Source of the DNA: Rhodoferax sp.
GTDB lineage: Bacteria; Pseudomonadota; Gammaproteobacteria; Burkholderiales; Burkholderiaceae_C
Length of the DNA: 7,055 bases
Reading direction: 5' to 3'
Assembly: GCA_028711355.1 (NCBI GenBank)
Contig: JAQTSL010000191.1
Location: 1-7,055 of the forward strand
The notes under the pieces were generated by a model. The model was not told the DNA's origin. It made no database searches and was given only the letters and a program-made list of their open reading frames with translations. A program made the position numbers and the translations under genes. This document shows, in pieces, positions 1 through 5,220 of this stretch (the first letter of the stretch is position 1; each line of letters begins with the position of its first letter).

Positions 1-818
1 ATCGCGTCAAAGCCGCCAGCGGGTGCGGCCGCAGCCTGCGCAACCGTGCCGCACGGTTGCTCATCTTGCGCTGGCAAAAATACCGCGTCACCGGCCTGCA
101 TGGAAACATCGGCGTGCGCCAGGTAGCCACGCCGCTTGAGGGTGCCGCGAAACTGGCTGCGCGCCACCACCTCTTGGCCGGGGTAGCAGCCTTTTTTGAA
201 ATTGACGCCACCGACCGATTCGTAATTGAGCATTTGCGGCACAAACGCGTCAACAATCGGTTGTGTCACGCAGGCAACGCCACTGCGCACCTCGCCCCAG
301 CCCCATTGACCGGCGGCCAGGGGCTCAGCGGCCGGGGGGTGGCTTTGTGCTGGTGCCAGCCAGAGCGCGCGTGGCACGCCGTCGGCGCGGTAAAGCGTGA
401 TCACCGACACATCATCAAAATCGGTCTTTGACCATACTGGTAAAGCGCTTGGAGCTCTTGATTCAAGAGCGGTTTGCAGGCCAGAACCGGTCAAACCGTA
501 CAGGTCAAACGCAGCACTGGCGTCGCTCAATACCACTTTGGCGCGCATCACAAACATCTGCAAGCGCTTGAGGGTGGCGGCCAGAATGTCCTGGCTGCAG
601 ACTAGCAAAAGGTCAGTCTGGCTGCGCTTGAAACCGATAAAACTGGCCAGTAGCCGCCCCTTGGCGTTGCAATACCCGGCCAGCCGGGCCTCGGACAGAC
701 CGAGCAGGGAAAAGTCATTGGTGAATTGGTTGTGCAGAAATTTGGCGGCGTCGTCACCCTGCGCACGGATCAGCCCTAAATGTGTCAGTCGGGCCACGCC
801 ATTGTGAAGTTGTTGCAT
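1..818 (-). CDS. ygfZ: YgfZ/CAF17-type folate-binding protein (3' end cut by window edge)
   Basis: Reading the minus strand from ATG at 818 gives 272 uninterrupted codons that run off the left edge, so the C-terminus is missing. The protein resembles the aminomethyltransferase-like YgfZ/COG0354 family, which uses tetrahydrofolate and helps assemble or repair certain Fe-S enzymes in the cytoplasm. The diagnostic family motif K-G-C-Y-P-G-Q-E is present at residues 209-216, with the conserved cysteine at 211, followed by a VVARSQFRGTLKRRGYL stretch typical of the family. E. coli YgfZ is about 326 residues, so roughly 30-50 residues are probably missing. An in-frame stop lies upstream of the ATG with no other start between them. 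No clear Shine-Dalgarno is visible. The gene is divergent from mltG across only 45 bases. The family assignment is firm; the exact client proteins cannot be read from sequence. Confidence 0.93.
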   Translation of the reverse strand, partial: MQQLHNGVARLTHLGLIRAQGDDAAKFLHNQFTNDFSLLGLSEARLAGYCNAKGRLLASFIGFKRSQTDLLLVCSQDILAATLKRLQMFVMRAKVVLSDASAAFDLYGLTGSGLQTALESRAPSALPVWSKTDFDDVSVITLYRADGVPRALWLAPAQSHPPAAEPLAAGQWGWGEVRSGVACVTQPIVDAFVPQMLNYESVGGVNFKKGCYPGQEVVARSQFRGTLKRRGYLAHADVSMQAGDAVFLPAQDEQPCGTVAQAAAAPAGGFDA

Positions 819-825
819 GGTGGCG

Positions 826-833
826 ATTATGAT
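826..833. promoter_or_regulatory. Possible overlapping divergent -10 elements between ygfZ and mltG
   Basis: The 45-base divergent gap contains ATTATGAT. Read on the plus strand it offers TATGAT (828-833), and on the minus strand CATAAT (831-826); each matches the sigma70 -10 consensus at five of six positions. No good -35 is seen at proper spacing on either strand: TTGTGA at 802-807 is 20 bases away on plus, and TTCTAA at 854-849 is 17 bases away on minus. A plus-strand start near 840 would give mltG a leader of about 25 bases. A minus-strand start would leave ygfZ almost leaderless. This is an inference from short motifs only. Confidence 0.3.
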
Positions 834-850
834 CTGGCGCTTATTTTTTT

Positions 851-856
851 AGAAGG
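851..856 (+). promoter_or_regulatory. Ribosome binding site that sets the mltG start
   Basis: AGAAGG ends seven bases before GTG at 864. It is the only good Shine-Dalgarno upstream of the mltG frame. It favours GTG 864 over the earlier ATG-less extension that would begin inside the divergent ygfZ gene, and over ATG 888 inside the membrane anchor. Confidence 0.65.
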
Positions 857-863
857 CAACCAG

Positions 864-1850
864 GTGCTGCGACGGTTTTTTTTGTGGATGCTGATGGTGA
901 CGTTGGCGCTGGGGGGGGCCAGTTGGTGGTGGACCGCGCAGCCGCTGCCATTGGGCGGGCGCGTGATCGATTTGGCAATCGAGCCTGGCACAACGGCAAA
1001 AGGTGTTGCAAAGCTAGCGGTAGAGGCGGGCGTGCAGACGTCGCCCCAACTGCTGTACTGGTGGTTTCGGCTGTCGGGTCAGGCACGCCAAATCAAGGCC
1101 GGCAGTTATGAGTTGGAAGGTGTTGTCACGCCACACAGCTTGCTGGCAATGCTGGTGCGTGGTGACGAGGCGCTGCGTGCCGTGACGCTGGTCGAGGGGC
1201 TGAGCTTCAAGCAGTTTCGCCAAATATTGCAAAAAGAAGAGCTGCTTGCGCATGATACGCAAGGTCTGGCGCCTGATTTGATCATGCAGCAACTGGGCCG
1301 ACCCGGGCTGCACCCGGAGGGGCGGTTTTACCCCGACACCTATTCCTACGCCAAGGGCAGCAGTGAGCTGGCGTTGCTGGCCCGTGCGCTACGCGCGATG
1401 GATCATCAGTTGGCGTTCGCCTGGCAACAGCGCGCCGCCAACTCGCTGCTGAAAACGCCAGACCAGTTGCTGACGTTGGCCAGCATCGTTGAAAAGGAAA
1501 CCGGTCGCGTCAGTGATCGGCCGCTGATTGCCGCAGTATTTACCAACCGATTGCGCCTGGGGATGCTGCTGCAAACCGACCCGACGGTGATTTACGGTCT
1601 GGGCGACCAATTTGACGGTAACCTGCGTCGGCGCGACCTGTTGGCCGACACGCCGTGGAACAGCTACACCCGCGCTGGTCTGCCGCCGACGCCGATTGCC
1701 ATGCCGGGCAAAGCATCGCTGCTGGCGGCGGCGCAGCCGGCCAACAGTCGGGCACTGTACTTTGTGGCGCGCGGCGACGGCAGCAGCCAGTTCAGCGAAA
1801 CGCTGGACGCGCACAATCGGGCGGTCAACCAGTTTCAACGTAGGCAATGA
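864..1850 (+). CDS. mltG: Endolytic murein transglycosylase MltG (YceG-like)
   Basis: This is a 328-residue inner-membrane enzyme that cuts nascent peptidoglycan glycan strands from within, releasing 1,6-anhydro ends and so terminating strand growth. The N-terminus from GTG 864 has two arginines (3-4) and then one hydrophobic anchor (about residues 5-23, ending in WWW). This is followed by a LysM-like region and the YceG catalytic domain. The signature A-S-I-V-E-K-E-T-G carries the expected catalytic glutamate at residue 210. The conserved L-Q-T-D-P-T-V-I-Y-G block starts near 236, and the family-typical LYFVARGDG and HN end motifs are near the C-terminus. Length matches the family (E. coli about 340). 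The start is chosen for the AGAAGG site and because a longer frame would overlap ygfZ. It is the first gene of the tight mltG-tmk-holB-tatD cluster, ending ten bases before tmk. A T8 run (876-883) and a G8 run (911-918) lie in the anchor region. Confidence 0.95.
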   Translation: MLRRFFLWMLMVTLALGGASWWWTAQPLPLGGRVIDLAIEPGTTAKGVAKLAVEAGVQTSPQLLYWWFRLSGQARQIKAGSYELEGVVTPHSLLAMLVRGDEALRAVTLVEGLSFKQFRQILQKEELLAHDTQGLAPDLIMQQLGRPGLHPEGRFYPDTYSYAKGSSELALLARALRAMDHQLAFAWQQRAANSLLKTPDQLLTLASIVEKETGRVSDRPLIAAVFTNRLRLGMLLQTDPTVIYGLGDQFDGNLRRRDLLADTPWNSYTRAGLPPTPIAMPGKASLLAAAQPANSRALYFVARGDGSSQFSETLDAHNRAVNQFQRRQ

Positions 1851-1860
1851 GCTAGCTAGC
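1851..1860. repeat. Perfect 10-base palindrome GCTAGCTAGC filling the mltG-tmk gap
   Basis: The whole space between the mltG stop (TGA 1848-1850) and the tmk ATG (1861) is GCTAGCTAGC, a perfect palindrome made of two overlapping GCTAGC hexamers and holding two CTAG tetramers. It sits where a Shine-Dalgarno would be expected, and none is visible. Function unknown; it may be chance. Confidence 0.5.
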
Positions 1861-2619
1861 ATGACGAACAAGGGACTTTTTATCAGCTTTGAAGGCATCG
1901 ACGGCGCCGGCAAATCGACCCACATCGACGCCCTGGCGCGGGCTTTTGCCGCGCAGGGCAAGGCGGTGACTTCGACCCGTGAGCCCGGCGGAACAGCGTT
2001 GGCAGAACGGTTGCGCGCCATGATTTTGGGTGACCCGATGGACCCGATGACCGAAGCCTTGCTGGTGTTTGCCGCGCGGCGCGACCATTTGCAGCAGGTG
2101 ATTGAACCGGCGCTCAAGCGCGGCGAGGTGCTGCTGTGTGACCGCTTCACCGACGCCACCTTTGCCTATCAAGGCAGCGGACGCGGTTTTGACCTTGCAA
2201 CGCTCTGTTATCTGGAGCGCCTGGTGCAGACGGTAAAGGGGACAGCGGGTGATTTTGTCCGACAACCCGATTTGACCGTGTGGTTTGATCTGGCGCCCGA
2301 AATCGCCGCGCAACGACTCGCGGGCGCCCGCGTGCCCGATAAATTTGAAGCCCAACCAGCGGCTTTTTTTCAGCGTGTCAGCGACGGTTACTTGCAGCGC
2401 CTGCAAGCTGACCCCAAGCGCTTTGCCCGCATTGCCGCCGACCAGCCACGCGAAGCGGTCTGGCAAGACGTGCTGCGGGCATTTATACAACGAGGCTGGC
2501 TTGAACCTAAATTCACGTCAAAGATGACCGTCATTGCGGACCCCGATCCGCAATCCATGGCTTCAGATTCATGCGATAACGGGTGCTGCAACCCCGGAGC
2601 CGATCCGGGGCCGGTATGA
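1861..2619 (+). CDS. tmk: Thymidylate kinase with a repeat-derived C-terminal tail
   Basis: This cytoplasmic enzyme phosphorylates dTMP to dTDP with ATP and is essential for dTTP supply. Visible motifs are the Walker A loop G-I-D-G-A-G-K-S-T (12-20), T-R-E-P-G-G-T (39-45), the D-R-F motif (94-96) with A-Y-Q-G-S-G-R-G (102-109), and Q-P-D-L-T (135-139). The enzyme core ends at about residue 214 (RGWL), matching the usual length of 205-215. The frame continues to residue 252, and residues from about 223 on are encoded by the palindromic element at 2530-2620, so the tail is cysteine- and proline-containing and unrelated to the family. Its stop TGA (2617-2619) is within the element and overlaps the holB ATG by four bases. 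No Shine-Dalgarno precedes ATG 1861, so translation probably depends on coupling to mltG. Residues 124-133 between helix and QPDLT look a few residues longer than usual. Confidence 0.95.
   Translation: MTNKGLFISFEGIDGAGKSTHIDALARAFAAQGKAVTSTREPGGTALAERLRAMILGDPMDPMTEALLVFAARRDHLQQVIEPALKRGEVLLCDRFTDATFAYQGSGRGFDLATLCYLERLVQTVKGTAGDFVRQPDLTVWFDLAPEIAAQRLAGARVPDKFEAQPAAFFQRVSDGYLQRLQADPKRFARIAADQPREAVWQDVLRAFIQRGWLEPKFTSKMTVIADPDPQSMASDSCDNGCCNPGADPGPV
2512..2521 (+). repeat. Direct repeat copy 1, TTCACGTCAA, left of the palindromic element
   Basis: TTCACGTCAA occurs here in the 3' part of tmk and exactly again at 2631-2640. The two copies flank the 2530-2620 element, 119 bases apart. This could be a target-site duplication or a recombination scar, though the copies do not abut the element's GTCAT/ATGAC ends (8 and 10 bases away). 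Confidence 0.55.
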
Positions 2620-2620
2620 C
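2530..2620. repeat. Palindromic repeat-like element (GTCAT...ATGAC) inside the tmk-holB junction
   Basis: The segment opens with GTCAT and closes with its reverse complement ATGAC. Comparing the outer 21 bases of each end as inverted repeats gives 16 matches by hand. Each end folds on its own: ATTGCGGA pairs perfectly with TCCGCAAT (2533-2540 with 2547-2554, loop of six), and CCCCGGA pairs with TCCGGGG (2592-2598 with 2604-2610, loop of five). The motif GTCATTGCGGA...GATCCGCAATCCATGG, ending in a hairpin plus ATGAC, resembles a dispersed palindromic repeat type common in proteobacterial genomes; that is recall, not a search. It is entirely in coding sequence: it encodes the last residues of Tmk and gives the tmk stop and holB start. 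A second ATGAC (2524-2528) sits one base outside the left end. No transposase is present, so any movement would be in trans. Confidence 0.7.
2592..2610 (+). promoter_or_regulatory. GC-rich hairpin covering the holB ribosome entry site
   Basis: CCCCGGA (2592-2598) and TCCGGGG (2604-2610) form a perfect 7-base-pair stem with loop GCCGA. It ends five bases before ATG 2616. The only G-rich stretch that could serve as a weak Shine-Dalgarno (GGGG, 2607-2610) is within the stem. Ribosomes finishing tmk would have to unfold it, so it may tie holB translation to tmk. No T-run follows, so it is not a standard terminator. Confidence 0.45.
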
Positions 2621-3659
2621 AACCGGTTCTTTCACGTCAAGGGATGCGGGTGCGCCTGTTGCGGGTCGGGCGCCCTGGATTGACCAGCAGTTGCAAAGCC
2701 TGCTGGCGCAGCGTGGCCACGCCTGGCTGCTGGCCGGTCCGTCGGGTTTGGGGCAGTACGAGCTGGCGTTGGCACTGGTCAGCGCCTGGTTGTGCGAACA
2801 GCCGACAGCGCAAGGTGCCTGTGGTCACTGCGCCAGTTGTCACGCGATTGACGTGCGCACGCACGCCGACCTGTGCGTGCTGATGCCAGAGGCGGTACTG
2901 CAAGCGCTGGGCTGGCCGCTTAGCGAAAAAGCGCAAACCGAAATCGACGGCAAAAAGCGCAAGATCAGCCAGGAAATCCGCGTTGACGCGATGCGCGACG
3001 CGGTGGAATTTGCGCAGCGCACCAGCGGCCGTGGCCGTGGCAAGGCGGTGCTGGTGTTTCCAGCCGAGCGCATGAACGTCTATACCGCCAACGCGCTGCT
3101 CAAAACGCTGGAAGAGCCGCCGGGCGACGTCAAGTTTGTGCTGACCACCGAAGCTGAACACCAGTTGTTGCCGACCATTCGTAGCCGTTGCCTGCGCCAT
3201 ACCCTGCTCTGGCCCGAGCCGGACGCGGCACTACAGTGGATGCAGCAGCAGGGCGTGCCCCTGGCGCAGGCGCCTGTGTTGCTGCGCGCGGCAGGGGGGC
3301 GCCCAGTTGATGCGTTGCAAATGGCGCCGATTTCTGATCTGTGGCGGCTGATCCCGAAAGCGGTGCAACGCGGTGACGCCGGTGTCTTTAAAGACTGGAC
3401 TTCGGCGCAGACCGTTGACGCGCTGCAAAAGCTCTGTCACGACCTGCTGGCGCTCAAGGCCGGCGCAGCGCCGCGCTTTTTTGACGCGGCCGATCTGGCC
3501 GGCAAAGGCTCCTGGGGCAGCCTGACCGCGTGGGCCAGCAGCCTGCGCGACATCCGACGCAACGTCGAGCATCCGTTGAATGCCGGGCTGCTACAGGAAG
3601 CGCTGGTTAGCCAGGCGCAAATCGCCTTAAACTCAAAACCATCCCCTCATGTTTGTTGA
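2616..3659 (+). CDS. holB: DNA polymerase III subunit delta' (clamp loader)
   Basis: This encodes 347 residues of the delta' subunit, the AAA+ member of the clamp loader that opens and loads the beta sliding clamp. The Walker A position reads G-P-S-G-L-G-Q-Y (41-48), with lysine and threonine replaced, as expected for a delta' that does not hydrolyse ATP. Four cysteines at 60, 69, 72 and 75 have the spacing of the E. coli delta' zinc site. The S-R-C motif (190-192) supplies the arginine finger to the neighbouring subunit, and NALLKTLEEPPGDVKFVL precedes it. ATG 2616 is chosen because it overlaps the tmk stop as ATGA; GTG 2583 is the only other in-frame start before the conserved region, and both lie inside the palindromic element. 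The first 18 or so residues are not family-like. The stop lies 11 bases inside tatD, and the last seven residues are read from the tatD start region. Confidence 0.93.
   Translation: MTTGSFTSRDAGAPVAGRAPWIDQQLQSLLAQRGHAWLLAGPSGLGQYELALALVSAWLCEQPTAQGACGHCASCHAIDVRTHADLCVLMPEAVLQALGWPLSEKAQTEIDGKKRKISQEIRVDAMRDAVEFAQRTSGRGRGKAVLVFPAERMNVYTANALLKTLEEPPGDVKFVLTTEAEHQLLPTIRSRCLRHTLLWPEPDAALQWMQQQGVPLAQAPVLLRAAGGRPVDALQMAPISDLWRLIPKAVQRGDAGVFKDWTSAQTVDALQKLCHDLLALKAGAAPRFFDAADLAGKGSWGSLTAWASSLRDIRRNVEHPLNAGLLQEALVSQAQIALNSKPSPHVC
2631..2640 (+). repeat. Direct repeat copy 2, TTCACGTCAA, right of the palindromic element
   Basis: This is an exact second copy of the 10-mer at 2512-2521, here in the 5' end of holB. 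The match continues imperfectly for several bases (AAGATG against AGGGATG). It lies ten bases beyond the ATGAC end of the element. Confidence 0.55.
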
Positions 3660-4461
3660 CTCGCATTGCCACCTGAATGATCCCGCGCTGGCGCCCAACA
3701 TGGACGCCATTTTGGCGGCGATGGCGCAGGCGCGGGTTGGGCGAGCCCTGTGCATCAGTACCACACTGGAAGAATTTCCCGAGGTCCATCAACTGGCATT
3801 GACGCACAGCAATCTGTGGGCCACGGTCGGCGTCCATCCAGAAAGCGAAGGCGTGCAAGAACCCGCTTTGCAAGACCTGCTGCGCATTGGCAGCCTGCCA
3901 CGGGTGGTCGGCATCGGCGAAACCGGGCTCGATTACTACCGGCTCAACGGGCGCAGTGTGGCCGACATGGCCTGGCAGCGTGAGCGTTTTCGCGTGCATA
4001 TCCGCGCTGCGCGGCAACTGGGCAAACCGCTGGTCATCCACACCCGTAACGCTGCGGCAGATACCTTGCAGGTGCTACAGCAAGAGGGCGAAGACGGTTC
4101 CAGCGGCAGCGCTGGCGGTGTTTTTCATTGTTTTTCCGAAGACTGGCAGGTCGCTCGTACGGCGTTGGACGCCGGTTTTTACATCTCCTTTTCAGGCATT
4201 ATGACGTTCAAGAGCGCACAGGCGATGCGCGACGTGGCGCAGAAGGTGCCGCTGGACCGGGTGCTGATCGAAACCGACAGCCCGTACCTGGCGCCGATGC
4301 CGTATCGTGGTAAAACCAACACGCCCGCTTACGTGCCATTGGTTGCGCAGCAGTTGGCGGTTTTGCACGCACTGCCGATTGAAACCATCGCACAGCGTAC
4401 CAGTGCCAACTTTGAAACCTTGTTTCGGGCTGTTGGCGGACCCCGGGAGGGTACAAAATGA
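3649..4461 (+). CDS. tatD: TatD-family metal-dependent hydrolase / 3'-5' DNase
   Basis: A 270-residue cytoplasmic TIM-barrel hydrolase of the TatD/YcfH family, whose characterised members are Mg-dependent deoxyribonucleases linked to DNA repair. All expected metal ligands are visible: D-S-H-C-H with H6 and H8 at the N-terminus, E91 in G-I-G-E-T-G-L-D-Y, H131 in V-I-H-T-R, H160 in F-H-C-F and D210 in I-E-T-D-S-P-Y-L. Length is normal for the family. ATG 3649 starts directly before the conserved VDSHCH segment and lies inside the holB 3' end with no Shine-Dalgarno, so it is probably coupled to holB translation. The holB-tatD neighbourhood is the same as E. coli holB-ycfH, so YcfH (TatD-like) is the closer name. 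The true physiological substrate is not shown by sequence. Confidence 0.93.
   Translation: MFVDSHCHLNDPALAPNMDAILAAMAQARVGRALCISTTLEEFPEVHQLALTHSNLWATVGVHPESEGVQEPALQDLLRIGSLPRVVGIGETGLDYYRLNGRSVADMAWQRERFRVHIRAARQLGKPLVIHTRNAAADTLQVLQQEGEDGSSGSAGGVFHCFSEDWQVARTALDAGFYISFSGIMTFKSAQAMRDVAQKVPLDRVLIETDSPYLAPMPYRGKTNTPAYVPLVAQQLAVLHALPIETIAQRTSANFETLFRAVGGPREGTK
4445..4450 (+). promoter_or_regulatory. Strong ribosome binding site for the ankyrin gene
   Basis: GGGAGG, followed by another G, lies seven bases before ATG 4458, within the last codons of tatD. It is the clearest Shine-Dalgarno in the operon and fixes the start of the signal-peptide-bearing protein. Confidence 0.7.
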
Positions 4462-5123
4462 AATTAAAGCATTACTTTAAGATTATTTTTTATCTTATTG
4501 TTTTTAATGGAAATTGTTACATTTACGCTGGTTCTTACGATGATTTCTTTGCGGCCCTGCAGCAGGACGATGCCCAACAGGTTCAGCAGTTGCTGCAACG
4601 CGGGTTCGATCCCAATACGCCCAACCCAGACGGTCAGCATGGGTTGTTGATCGCCCTGAAAGCGAAAGCTTACAAGGCCGCCGGTGTGCTGGCTGTCTGG
4701 CCCAAGACTGCGGTGGAAACTCGCACCAAGGCGGACGAAAGCCCTCTGATGCTGGCCGCGCTGGTCGGCCAACTAGCGTTGTGCCAAACGCTGATCGAGC
4801 ACGACGGCGACGTCAACAAACCCGGCTGGGCGCCGTTGCATTACGCGGCCACCAACGCTCACTTGGACGTGATGCAGTTGCTGCTGGAGCACAACGCCTA
4901 CATTGACGCGGCGTCTCCCAACGGCACCACGCCACTGATGATGGCAGCACAGTATGGCAGTGCCTCGGCGGTGAAACTGCTGCTCGAAGCCGGTGCCGAC
5001 CCAACGCTGAAAAACATACTGGGCCTGAGTGCGCTGGACTTTGCCAAACGCGGCGACCGGGCTGATTCGGCTGACATCCTTGCTGCTTTTGTCCGGGGAC
5101 GCCAACCCAAAGGAACTTGGTGA
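4458..5123 (+). CDS. Exported ankyrin-repeat protein
   Basis: A 221-residue protein with an N-terminal signal peptide: basic start (KLKHYFK), hydrophobic core and a likely cleavage after A24 (Y-I-Y-A). The mature part should act in the periplasm or beyond. The body is ankyrin repeats: a degenerate first repeat at about 27-56, then clearer ones at about 94-121 (SPLMLAAL), 125-151 (APLHYAAT, with DVMQLLLEH), 157-183 (GTTPLMMAA, with AVKLLLEAGAD) and a partial last one at about 190-211. Ankyrin repeats bind proteins, so a scaffold or inhibitor role is possible but not shown; there is no catalytic motif. ATG overlaps the tatD stop as ATGA, making it the last gene of the operon. The first 24 codons hold only 14 G or C out of 72 bases, unlike the GC-rich remainder. 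A similar ankyrin gene after tatD seems common in Comamonadaceae, from memory. Confidence 0.88.
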   Translation: MKLKHYFKIIFYLIVFNGNCYIYAGSYDDFFAALQQDDAQQVQQLLQRGFDPNTPNPDGQHGLLIALKAKAYKAAGVLAVWPKTAVETRTKADESPLMLAALVGQLALCQTLIEHDGDVNKPGWAPLHYAATNAHLDVMQLLLEHNAYIDAASPNGTTPLMMAAQYGSASAVKLLLEAGADPTLKNILGLSALDFAKRGDRADSADILAAFVRGRQPKGTW

Positions 5124-5197
5124 CGATTGTTGACGCCTGTTTTTAAGTAGATACGATGTGCATTATGTTAAGTTAAAGGTATTCCATCAAGAATCAA

Positions 5198-5214
5198 TGA
5201 CAGAACCCCTGTCA
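5198..5214. terminator. Weak hairpin in the convergent gap; possible terminator
   Basis: TGACAG (5198-5203) pairs with CTGTCA (5209-5214) around the loop AACCC. It lies seven bases past the stop of the cyclase gene and 75 bases past the ankyrin gene, in the only convergent gap of the window. No T-run follows on either strand, so it is at best a weak or factor-assisted terminator. The rest of the 5124-5220 gap is AT-rich, with a TGTTTTT stretch at 5138-5144 not preceded by a good stem. Confidence 0.25.
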
Positions 5215-5220
5215 AGCCGA

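Noticed and set aside
780..863. Longer mltG frame beginning at 780.
   Set aside because: It would overlap the start of divergent ygfZ, places a non-hydrophobic stretch before the membrane anchor, and ignores the AGAAGG site serving GTG 864.
2231..2270. Short inverted repeats (GGACA/TGTCC and CGGGT/ACCCG) in tmk, where the protein has a few extra residues before QPDLT, suggesting a second inserted element.
   Set aside because: The stems are only five base pairs with long loops, and this linker varies in length among thymidylate kinases.
1389..2490. Long minus-strand open frames opposite mltG and tmk.
   Set aside because: They are shadows of GC-rich coding sequence; the plus-strand frames carry complete motifs of known enzymes.
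2736..2759. Degenerate P-loop in holB as a sign of a damaged gene.
   Set aside because: Delta' subunits normally lack a working Walker A; the zinc cysteines and SRC motif are intact.
5119..5144. GGTG/CGCC stem followed by TGTTTTT as the terminator of the operon after the ankyrin gene.
   Set aside because: The stem is four base pairs with a wobble and a loop of ten bases, too weak to call.
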